From Magicicada septendecula (Eukaryota; Arthropoda; Insecta; Hemiptera; Cicadidae), in the NCBI GenBank assembly GCA_034769895.1, contig CM068369.1:146093574-146157573 (forward strand): a DNA stretch of 64,000 nucleotides, in the 5' to 3' direction. Every line of letters begins with the position of its first letter. The first letter of the stretch is position 1. This document shows, one piece after another, positions 55,882 through 64,000 of this stretch. A program made the translations under genes and the position numbers. The notes beneath the pieces are model-generated. The model did no database searches, had not been told where the DNA came from, and worked only from the letters and a program-made list of their open reading frames with translations.

Positions 55882-57005
55882 ACGAGCATAGAGAATGGTT
55901 GAACTTCCGCCAATATAAACGAAAGCCCATGGAGTTCTTGGCCCGAATCGAGGAATACATGGCCAAACATAGGGGCAACAGGTGGGTCAATAATCGGGAG
56001 TTGTTAGACGAGTCGTTTCGAGAAATGAACGATCATTGGTGGATGGCCAACCGCAGTGAAATAGAAGATAACCAGCAGTTTAAAAGCCTATTCAAGGCGA
56101 AATATTGGTCTGAGACTACCCAAAATTTAATCCGTGACAACATCTGTCACGGCCATTATAAACCACAAGTGGGTAGCTCAATGACGGCGTACTTCCTCGG
56201 CAAAGTATGTATGGCCAACCATTTGGAACCAGCCATACCTGAAGAATGCCTCATAAACAAGTTGTCGTATCATTATGATGAGGAGGTGATTCGAGCGAGG
56301 AGAGGCAGCCAAATTAAGACCATACAGGCCATGACAGAACTCCTCGAAAACTATGAAAATGAGGAGTACTACCGACAAAGCCGGAGAAGGAATGACCGGC
56401 CAGAACCTAGAAACTATCCAAATACCAACAACGGTACAAACAACAACAACACTGGATACCAGGGAAACCGAGCCAATCCACCGAGTAACAACAATAACAA
56501 CAGTAATAATAATAATAACAATAACCAGGTTCAAAATAGTTCAAATAATAATCGAACCAATAATGGTTATCAGGGTAACAGAAACCCATACTACCCAAAC
56601 CCCAATAGTCAGAGAAACCCCAATTATAATAACAACGATCGTTATTATAATAATAGTCGTGGCAATCCACAAAAGAGTAACACTAATAATAATAGGTTTT
56701 CTCGACCGAGAGTGAATTTCATACGAGCGGAAGGCGGTCGCCAACGTAGGTACTACCACCAGAGACGCAACAGCTATCACGAATATGAAGATCGGCGAAG
56801 GAGCCGAGAACGTGACGAACCAAGGTACAATCCTGCTAGACGGAGTACCAGTCTAGATAACACAGAACGGCTGACAAACCGCGAACAACCGTTAGATCAT
56901 CGAACAGAGCGGCAGGGACCCACTCAAGGTCTCCCGAATGATGCATCAACCAGTGCGACACATAATAACAATGATGTCGAACATTTAAACGGGAGGAGGC
57001 AGTAA
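55878..57005 (+). CDS. gag: Element C gag frame 2, capsid-like and basic tail
   Basis: Starts MNEHREWLNFRQYKRKPMEF. Residues 1-170 have the look of a retrotransposon capsid: PMEFLARIEEY, ESFREMNDHWW, FKSLFKAKYWSE, GSSMTAYFLGKV, IPEECLINKLSYHY. A long Asn-rich linker (poly-NN, about residues 175-285) and an Arg-rich tail follow (RRRSRERDEPRY), which may replace a zinc knuckle for RNA binding, since no CCHC box is present. It ends TAA at 57003-57005, with a slippery heptamer just upstream. Confidence 0.85.
   Translation: MNEHREWLNFRQYKRKPMEFLARIEEYMAKHRGNRWVNNRELLDESFREMNDHWWMANRSEIEDNQQFKSLFKAKYWSETTQNLIRDNICHGHYKPQVGSSMTAYFLGKVCMANHLEPAIPEECLINKLSYHYDEEVIRARRGSQIKTIQAMTELLENYENEEYYRQSRRRNDRPEPRNYPNTNNGTNNNNTGYQGNRANPPSNNNNNSNNNNNNNQVQNSSNNNRTNNGYQGNRNPYYPNPNSQRNPNYNNNDRYYNNSRGNPQKSNTNNNRFSRPRVNFIRAEGGRQRRYYHQRRNSYHEYEDRRRSRERDEPRYNPARRSTSLDNTERLTNREQPLDHRTERQGPTQGLPNDASTSATHNNNDVEHLNGRRQ
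56984..56990 (+). promoter_or_regulatory. Putative -1 ribosomal frameshift site (TTTAAAC)
   Basis: TTTAAAC is in the gag frame as T TTA AAC, the ideal X XXY YYZ phasing, 12 nt before the gag stop. Pol (protease onward) lies in the -1 frame and is open across this point from about 56975. The position and phasing fit programmed -1 frameshifting to make Gag-Pol. Any stimulatory structure downstream was not evaluated. Confidence 0.72.
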
Positions 57006-57310
57006 TAAGTCACCGAGACCCGTTGCTGCTCCTAAATCCTGGGTATATAAATGAGTTGACTAATGCAACTGAAACAAATCGTATCACAATAATTGGTTGT
57101 AATTATCTAGAAAATCTCCGACACGAATTATTGGAGGAGGACGATATTAGTCCCAACAATAACATAAATAACGAAATAATACACGTCAATGCTGAGGTAG
57201 AAGGAGTCCCAGCTAATTTAGTGATCGATACTGGTTCCAACGTCTCCATAATTAGTACTACAGAGTTGGAGAGAATGCGGACGAATATTACCGACCTTGC
57301 CGTTAAATAA
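57006..57310 (+). pseudogene. pol: Element C protease region of pol
   Basis: Frame -1 to gag and continuous with it through the slippery site. It contains HVNAEVEGVPANLVIDTGSN and SIISTTEL, the retropepsin signature (hydrophobic strand then DTGS). It ends at TAA 57308-57310, while the next frame (from 57297) carries what should be the second half of the protease (ILLGATGR, NILVGCDVL). So the gene is interrupted by a one-base shift near 57295, probably inactivating. Confidence 0.8.
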
Positions 57311-59156
57311 TATTATTTTATTAGGTGCAACCGGCCGCCAAAATAAGACAATAAGAAGACAAGTCTCCGCCAATGTGATGAGATGTGGTATAGCTATGGA
57401 CATGGAATTCTTAGTGGCAAGCGGGCTGCCATTTAACATATTGGTGGGGTGCGATGTGCTCAGGCGGAACTCCGCCATAATTGATTTACGAACGGAGAAA
57501 TTGTCACTTTTTACGAACGGACAAACTTGGACGGCTGACTTGGTTGGTAACGACACAGTAATTCCCAACAATATCCACCAACAGATTCGTAAAATCAATT
57601 ATATAAATCAAACTCCTATGATTGAGCGGATGATGGACAATGATACTAATGAGGACTTATGGTCCCAAAAGATCCAGGAAATCAGCGATTTTCGGAGCGG
57701 TATAACAGGGGAAAGGTTGCAAAAACACCAAGCAAACAAATTAATAAATATTTACGAACAATATAGATCAGTATTTTCTGACGAGCTCGGTAAAGTAAAA
57801 AACTTCCAGTGTACTCTACAATTTCGAGACACAGTGGACTTTAACCGGAAGTCATACCCCATCGCGCAATCACGAAAGGAAGCAGTAAGAGCTGAAATAA
57901 CTAAGATGATTAACCGTGACATAATAGAGAGTAGCCAATCCCCATACACCAGTCCTATCGTGGCTATTCCTAAGAAAAACGGACAAGTCCGTTTGTGCCT
58001 AGATGCGCGGGAAATTAATAAAATGATTATTAATGACAGGACTTCGCCCGGTGAGATTGAAGAGATTTTAAAACGGTTCCACGGTACCAAGTACTTTAGT
58101 ACCTGGGACACGGTGTGCGGCTACTGGCAAGTGGAATTGCACCCACAGAGTCGCCAGTATCTGGCCCTCATATTCGAAGGGCGGAACTACCAGTTTAAGA
58201 GATTGCCTTTCGGACTCGTGAATTCGGTCGCAGTCTTTGTACACTGCATGGACCAGATACTTGGCCAAGAAGCACTACAATTCACCACCGTGTACGTAGA
58301 TGATTTGCTAGTGTCCTCAGAAACTTGGGAGGAACACTGCTACCGTGTGGAACATGTGCTGAAGAAATTAGCTGCGAATAACATCACACTAAAGCTAGAA
58401 AAATCTCAGTTCATAGCCAAGGAAATTCAATTCTTGGGCTTTATATTGAACGACCAAGGAATCTCACCGTCGGCTGAAAAGGTAGAAGCAATTCAGAAAT
58501 TTCCAACACCAAAGAATCGAAGGCAATTACAGTCATTCCTGGGACTCTGTAATTACTATCGCAAGTTCCAGGAAAAGTATTCTGAATTGACCGCCAGATT
58601 TCAACCGCAACTGTCATCATCCAAGAATAAATGGATATGGGGTATAGAGCAGAATGAGACCTTAACGCTGATTAAAGAAAAATTCCTTGAACCAATAATA
58701 CTTCGCCATCCGGATTTCAGTAAACCGTTCTTCCTGAATTGCGTTGCCAGGGACATTAGCCTCGGCACAACACTGTATCAAGAGGACGAGGAGGGCGAAC
58801 ATCTCGTGATTTGCTTCGCAAGTAGAGCGTTAAACCAGTGCGAAAAGAACTACCACGTCACTGAAAAAGAGCTGTTAAGTGTAGTGTTCGCGTGTGGCAA
58901 ATTCCGCACCTACATCCTTGGTTACTCCGTTACCGTCCGGACAGACCATAAGTCCATATCGTTCTTGAGGAGATGCAAACTCAGTCACGGAAGGTTGACC
59001 CGGTGGATACTGTTACTACAAGAGTATAATCTTAAGTGGGAGTACATCCTAGGAAAGAAGAATGTCGTTGCGGACGTGTTGTCACGAATCGACATAGATA
59101 AGCAAACATTCCGAGGGGGAGAAAGAAAGTGTACTCAAAATATACCACATTCTTAG
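57297..59156 (+). pseudogene. pol: Element C reverse transcriptase and RNase H
   Basis: The 619-codon frame starts inside the protease C-terminus (ILLGATGRQNKTIRRQV; FNILVGCDVLRR). RT motifs follow: SPYTSPIVAIPKKNGQVRLC, DTVCGYWQVEL, FKRLPFGLVNSVAVF, the catalytic FTTVYVDDLLVSS, and LGFILNDQGISPS with FLGLCNYYRKF. The RNase H part has ISLGTTLYQEDEEGE, EKELLSVVFACGKFRTYILG, VRTDHKSISFL and VADVLSRI; its first expected acidic residue (TDAS in relatives) reads VARD. The frame ends at TAG 59156, where a one-base shift separates it from integrase. RT motifs look intact. Confidence 0.9.
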
Positions 59157-59181
59157 CACCAGAGCCGATCTAGCCTCATTA

Positions 59182-60384
59182 TTGGAAAACCTGAGCACCC
59201 ACCAACAAGCAGACCCGAAATTACAATCCATTAAGACGAGATTGGAAGGAGGGGACGAGACTATCGCCCGATATTATAAAATTCATAACAATATACTGTT
59301 CATTCAACCATCTTTGAGGAAGGAGACATGGAAGGTTATCATTCCAACGCATATCGAAAAGGAGATAGTAAGTAACTATCATATTCGATATGGGCATATG
59401 GGCGCCTTAAAGGTGATAAAGGCCCTGGAAGAGAGCTGCCACATGAAGGATATTAACCGGAAGGTCCGGAAATATATAAAGGGTTGCCACATTTGCCAAC
59501 TCGTTAAATCGAATAACGAGAAAAAGGAAGGTCAAATGATTCCAATAACATCTCAGGCAAAGTTGGAAAAAGTATTTTTGGACATCTGCGGGCCATTTCC
59601 CCGCAGTGGTGGTCGTCACAGATATAAATATCTAGTCATCGTGATGGACCATTTCACGAAGTTCGTCAAGCTATACCCAGCAAATCGGGCGACTACAAAT
59701 AAAATTCTCGACATATTAACCAACCAATACTTCCCAAACGTCGGAAAACCAGTTTCGATCATTACCGACCACGGAACCCAATTCAAGGGGAAAAAATGGC
59801 GGGATACCCTACTGTCTATGGGTGTTCGTACTTATAAAACCTCGGTATACCACCCGAGCAGTAACCCGGCAGAAAGAGTATTACGAGAGGTGGGGCGAAT
59901 ATTACGAACATATTGCCACAATCAACAGAGGAGGTGGCAAGACTATCTAGAGGCCACAGAAGAATTCCTCAACTTGGCATACCACCCAGCCATAGGAATT
60001 ACCCCATACACCGCCATGTACGAAAAACAACCCCCAAGGGAGATCGAAGAAATATTGGAGTTCCCAAGGGAAAATAACTATACTTTTGACCGAATAAAGT
60101 TTTATAACAAGGTGGCCGAAGACCAGGAGAAACGGCGAAATAAATATCAAAAAGGTATGGGTAAAATAATTACCTATACCAGTGGTGAAAAAGTATTATT
60201 AAAAAATAGGGAATTACCAAGTTCACTGGAAGGGATAACTAAGAAATTATTACTATTATACACTGGACCCTATATAGTCTCCAAAGACAAAAACAATAAC
60301 ACGTATGAGATAAAGGAGATGGGTTCTGGTAAAATCAAGGGTGTATATAACCAGGCATCCATGAAAAAGTATCATGAGGAGTAA
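59182..60384 (+). pseudogene. pol: Element C integrase
   Basis: The frame is open from about 59131 and continues the pol reading after a one-base shift near 59130. Zinc-binding part: YHIRYGHMG (H-x3-H-like) and KGCHICQLVK (C-x2-C). Catalytic core: VFLDICGPFPRS (D), VSIITDHGTQFKG (D) and HPSSNPAERVLREVGR (E), the DDE set of gypsy integrases, with ITPYTAMY afterwards. A C-terminal GPYIVSKDKNNNTYEI region follows (GPY/F-type module). It ends at TAA 60384 (KKYHEE). No chromodomain recognised and no envelope gene follows. Confidence 0.88.
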
Positions 60385-62036
60385 TATAAAAAGAATTTTG
60401 TTAAAACTCATCAAAATTCCAAAGATAAAGTAAGTGCATCTTACTACAAGATTATTAATGAAACCATTTAGAAGAAATATAAAAAAGAAAGAATTTTGAG
60501 TTTATACCTATAAATTCAAAAACATAGTAAGATCACCTTACTACCATTATTATGAAAACTATTTAGAAACAAAAAGAAAATGAATTTAGAATAGAACCCC
60601 CTAAATTCAAAAGGATTGTAAGATCACCTTACAGACATAATTTATGAATAAAAAAGAACTTTATTGAATAAAAAGAAAGAATTTTGATTACTCATCAAAA
60701 TTCCAAAGACAAAGTAAGTACATCTTACTACAAGATTATTAATGAAACCATTTAGAAGAAATATAAAAAAGAAAAAGAATTTAGAGACATTAAAGAATCC
60801 CAAAATTCAAAAATATAGTAAGCACCAATTACTACAAATAATTTATGAAGAAACTATTGTGAAATAAAAAGAAAGAATTTTGAATTAAAAATCTCCAAAT
60901 TCCAAAAATAAAGTAATATCAACTTACTGACAAACTATTTATAAAAACTTTATGGAATAAAAGGAAAAGAATTTAGAGATGTAAAACAAATCAATTCTAA
61001 AGGATATAGGAATGTCAATTTACAACCAATAAATTGTAAAAACCTTCTATGAAATTATATAAAAAGAAATAAAAACCAGTGATACGATTAACTGAATAAA
61101 CTTGTGTGGAAATAAAAATAATAACACTTTGAAGTGGTATAAAGAGAAACAATGACCTAATTAAAAAATTAATTAAGACATTCATTTGAATAAAAAACCA
61201 GAGAGAAGTAATTTGAGAAAAGAATCAAAGTTATAAATGTAATTAAATAAATCAATAATGAAATGATCATGAAATAAGTGTCAAATGTAATAAAGACAAT
61301 TATAAGAAAGTTCTAGAACATGGAACAAGTGGAACAAATAAAAACTGAGAAACAAACAAATATATCAGAAATATATGCTACCATAAACAAAAGCAGATTG
61401 TAATAAAAACCAGAGAAGAATAAAGAACTAATAACAAAAACTTTATATGATAATAAACATTGATAATTATATTAATAAAAGAGCTTCCCACCATGGTACC
61501 AATTGAAATAACCATCAAGTTAACAAGTCAGGAGAATAACTGAGATAGGAATATTAAAATATCTGAGCAATATACGAAGTGAAGTATCCAAAGATATTTT
61601 TTAAATAGTAATAAAAGTGTACTATTCTGAAATAATTTTTTTAATAACTGTCTGTAGATAAGTCCAGCAGTATTAATATGTTTTTTGAGCAGAGATGATT
61701 TGCCTCTGTACTCAAATAGAAGTGAAGTATTGGACAGCAGAGGAAGTAGCGTACTGTGCCTCTCTGAACTGCAGCAGCTCATGTGTTAGGGAATGATAGG
61801 GAATAAATATTCCAAGGATAAAACACCAAGAAGAAAAAAGAAAATAAAATAATAAATATGAAACTCAGATGACTATTACTATCAAGGAAGATCAAGTAAG
61901 AAGGAAATAGAATTAAGCTCAAATATATATAAGAAAAATTTTGAAATGGAAGGAAGTCAAGAATACTAAAAAATATAATAATTATCATAAGCAATTATTT
62001 CAGACAAACCAAGTGTAGTCTGAAAAAAACACTTCT
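60385..62036 (+). repeat. Repeat-rich 3' internal region of element C
   Basis: A-rich non-coding DNA with six or more degenerate tandem units of about 95-110 bp between 60400 and 61060 (AAAAAGAAAGAATTTTGA, CAAAATTCCAAAGA.AAAGTAAG, TCTTACTACAA.ATTATTAATGAAA). Units at 60400-60475 and 60690-60765 are almost identical. 61060-62036 is unique and AT-rich. No env-type frame. Confidence 0.7.
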
Positions 62037-62057
62037 GGAGGAGGGCAATCTCTAGCA
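62037..62057 (+). promoter_or_regulatory. Polypurine tract region of element C
   Basis: GGAGGAGGG (62037-62045), a short spacer, then the 3' LTR start TGACAG at 62058. The tract is 12 nt from the LTR, further away than usual; the LTR may start a few bases earlier (TAGCA precedes both LTRs). Confidence 0.6.
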
Positions 62058-64000
62058 TGACAGATAATCCACTAAAAATTAATTCCATTAAGATCATAAC
62101 AACATTTAAATTACAAATAACTCAAAGAATTTCAAATGAAATTAATTTAAACTTCAAAGAAAAACACCACTATAAAAGGAAAAAAGTAATTAAATAATAA
62201 AAGTGCAACACTAAAACGCAAGAAAATTTAAATCTAAAGAAACTCATAAATAAATCAGGAGATTACCCAGGAAGTTAATAAAGAAGATATCCCGAAATCA
62301 AGAAGGAAGAGGAAGTTTAGGAGCAGATAATAAAGAAGATACCCCGAACCAACCAACGGACAAAATAAAACCAAAGTACCTTGGAAAACCCAAGAAGGAA
62401 AAGAGAAGAAAAGAAGATATAGGATGGAAGAACTACAAGAAATACCCATTAATAAACCTATTATTAACGACGATGAACCCTAAACCAAATGTTAATACCA
62501 CCGAAGAAAGTATAACACCCCAAAACCTCATAAAATTGTAAATTAATTATAGACAAAAGTATTTAGTAGTGTGAAAAGAAGTGCACCAACTAAACTTATT
62601 ATTTCATTCTTCGTATTGTTTAAATTAGCAGCCATCCTTACTATTTCTTTTATGAATTTGCTAACTGCTATAATTTTTTATTGTTCGACTAAGCTTTTCG
62701 TCATTACTGACATCTTCAGGTCTTAAACAACTTCAGGTCTTAAATCTTCAGGTTGTTTAAGACCTGAAGATGTCAGTAATGACGAAAAGCTTAGTCGAAC
62801 AATAAAAAATTATAGCAGTTAGTAAACTTATTATATAGTAAAATAAACAAATCTTCACAGTCCATTATGACTAAAGGTTTGGTCTGATAATATAGTAAAA
62901 CTCAAATATAAGTCAGAACCAACAGTGTATGTGTACCAGTGTAAGTGATTTTAAATATAATAAACTTCAAGTTAATGTGTAACTATTACTTAAACAAGGT
63001 GCTATTAAATAACTTTTATATTTTATATAATTACAGAATTAACAAGTGATGAAATATTGAAGTGAAAGATATTTCTAATGTTTCATAAAAGAGGTCACTT
63101 TTCATCTAAAAACATTCATAGAAATGCAAATAATAAAGAGAGTATGTGGGGAATAATTACACAAACAGGGGATTAATTTAAAATACTATATAAACAGAAA
63201 AGACTGTGATTGACTTAAGTTTAATAAAAATTAAAAAATTTTAAATGGCTAATTATGTTTAGAGCCTATGAACTCCACTTTTCAAAGAGTTCTAATAGAA
63301 TAAGATTTATATTTAGTGTAAGAATGTTAAGTTACATAACAGTGTGCATACAGCTTAAAATGTTTATGTATGGATGCTGTACCAGTTGATAAAATATTTA
63401 TTATGTATGTTAAAAATAATTCAAACTAACATGTCTAACTTTGGAGACTGCTAGTTAATGTTAAATATTATTTTTTGTATTAGTAGCATGAATAATATGC
63501 TACAGGTATCAATAGTTATGTAAGCAATTTTATTTAATGTTCTGTTAACTTTAAAAAGTCAGAGGAGGTGTAGAAATAATTTTATTTGAGAAAACAATAT
63601 ATGTAAGATACTAAGATCTAGGCCAAATAATGAATTCCCAAAAATTAATATAATTGAGTAAATAAATCTGATGAACCATGTAAACTAATAAGATTTATGT
63701 AAGGTGAATCGATAACCAACTACTATAACTGATCCTATACTTTAAAAGAGTAATATAAAAAGATGTATTAAATTATTAAAAATTTTCAAAATGTAATAAC
63801 TAAGTATTTCAGAGGAGGAATAGTAAATTCATGAATTATGACTAAAAGCCAGATAAATTGACAAATTTATAAGAAATTAAGGAAAGGTAGGGATTTATAT
63901 CAATCTAGAAGTTAATATTTAAACAATACTTTTTCATATTAACTTGGCAAGATATTTCCTGAGACGAAGGAAGTAAAACAGTTCTTTATTAACATTCAAC
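62058..64000 (+). repeat. 3' LTR of element C, truncated by the window end
   Basis: Matches 51631 onwards through the position equivalent to about 53360. Differences are a shortened duplicated segment near 62270, the 221-bp insertion at 62602-62822, and scattered substitutions (for example TGCACC to TGTACC at about 63380). Confidence 0.9.
62602..62822. mobile_element. 221-bp foldback insertion in the 3' LTR, 11-bp target duplication
   Basis: The 5' LTR (52174-52185 region) gives the empty site. In the 3' LTR, TAAACTTATTA is duplicated at 62591-62601 and 62823-62833 around the insert. The insert has perfect 71-bp inverted arms (62661-62731 and 62752-62822) around a 20-nt spacer, plus 59 nt of unrelated sequence on the left. 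The arm (CTGAAGATGTCAGTAATGAC, GAAAAGCTTAGTCGAACAAT) resembles a Penelope-like 3' end, and that group often leaves inverted, truncated copies with target duplications of variable length. Assignment is tentative; the insertion itself is clear. Confidence 0.85.

Larger units (their letters stand above)
51631..64000 (+). mobile_element. Ty3/gypsy LTR retrotransposon C, runs off the window
   Basis: Layout: 5' LTR 51631-54571, primer site, two gag frames, protease, RT-RNase H, integrase, a repeat-rich 3' region, polypurine tract, and 3' LTR from 62058 continuing past the window end. The domain order PR-RT-RH-IN and motifs (DTGS, YVDD, HHCC, D-D-E) define Ty3/gypsy. The two LTRs differ by only a few substitutions and indels, so insertion is fairly recent. 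Two frame changes in pol suggest the copy is inactive. Confidence 0.93.

Noticed and set aside
54696-56780. Long minus-strand and alternate frames opposite gag of element C
   Set aside because: Ser/Phe-rich and Ile/Tyr-rich low-complexity shadows of the repetitive gag coding strand.
60385-62057. Envelope gene in element C
   Set aside because: No frame of sufficient length; the sequence is A-rich tandem repeat.

Overview
The window is repeat-dominated, AT-rich eukaryotic DNA, most likely from an arthropod and probably an insect. The evidence is indirect: Ty3/gypsy retrotransposons, a Penelope-like GIY-YIG fragment, hAT transposases, and a Maverick/Polinton-type element whose MSV199 and BIR-RING genes resemble those of insect DNA viruses. 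I found no ordinary host gene, no rRNA or tRNA gene and no prokaryotic feature. Nearly every coding stretch belongs to a mobile element, and most are broken.

Layout. (1) 1-10090: a satellite of about 164 bp in tandem, interrupted by 3.2 kb of unrelated DNA (180-3339), then folded into a large near-palindrome (about 6145-9838, centre near 8315). (2) 10140-10790: 5'-truncated Penelope-like element, minus strand. (3) 10790-15300: AT-rich, no genes, with one intact hAT MITE (12513-12721). (4) 15300-16460: LINE 3' remnant and unrecognised higher-GC sequence. (5) 17087-20300: decayed Ty3/gypsy element A with a tRNA-Lys-type primer site. (6) 21558-50804: a single Ty3/gypsy element B (4-bp duplication CCTG, LTRs of about 1.16 kb) swollen to 29 kb by nested insertions. 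hAT1 (22857-41328, 8-bp duplication) sits in its primer-binding repeats. A 14.7-kb Maverick-like element (24051-38719, 6-bp duplication TTAATT, AG...CT termini) sits inside the hAT1 transposase gene. hAT2 (41559-46206, 8-bp duplication) sits in the leader of B. (7) 51631-64000: younger Ty3/gypsy element C with long LTRs, gag, protease, RT-RNase H and integrase, its 3' LTR cut by the window edge.

The Maverick-like element is the most interesting part. Only the C-terminal end of a family-B DNA polymerase is left, and I saw no integrase, capsid, ATPase or protease. It carries an MSV199/DUF3627-like gene, an inhibitor-of-apoptosis gene (BIR plus RING), a RING-H2 gene with at least one well-supported intron, decayed RING-HC modules in both arms, and two unrecognised gene families (here X and Y) present as mirrored copies in the two arms. 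It looks like a defective virus-like element rich in ubiquitin-ligase-type genes.

Two gypsy elements (B and C) show duplication of the LTR-end/primer-binding-site junction. In B this is a five-copy array at exact 61-bp spacing, and one copy has become part of the LTR. That suggests priming from an internal copy of the array.
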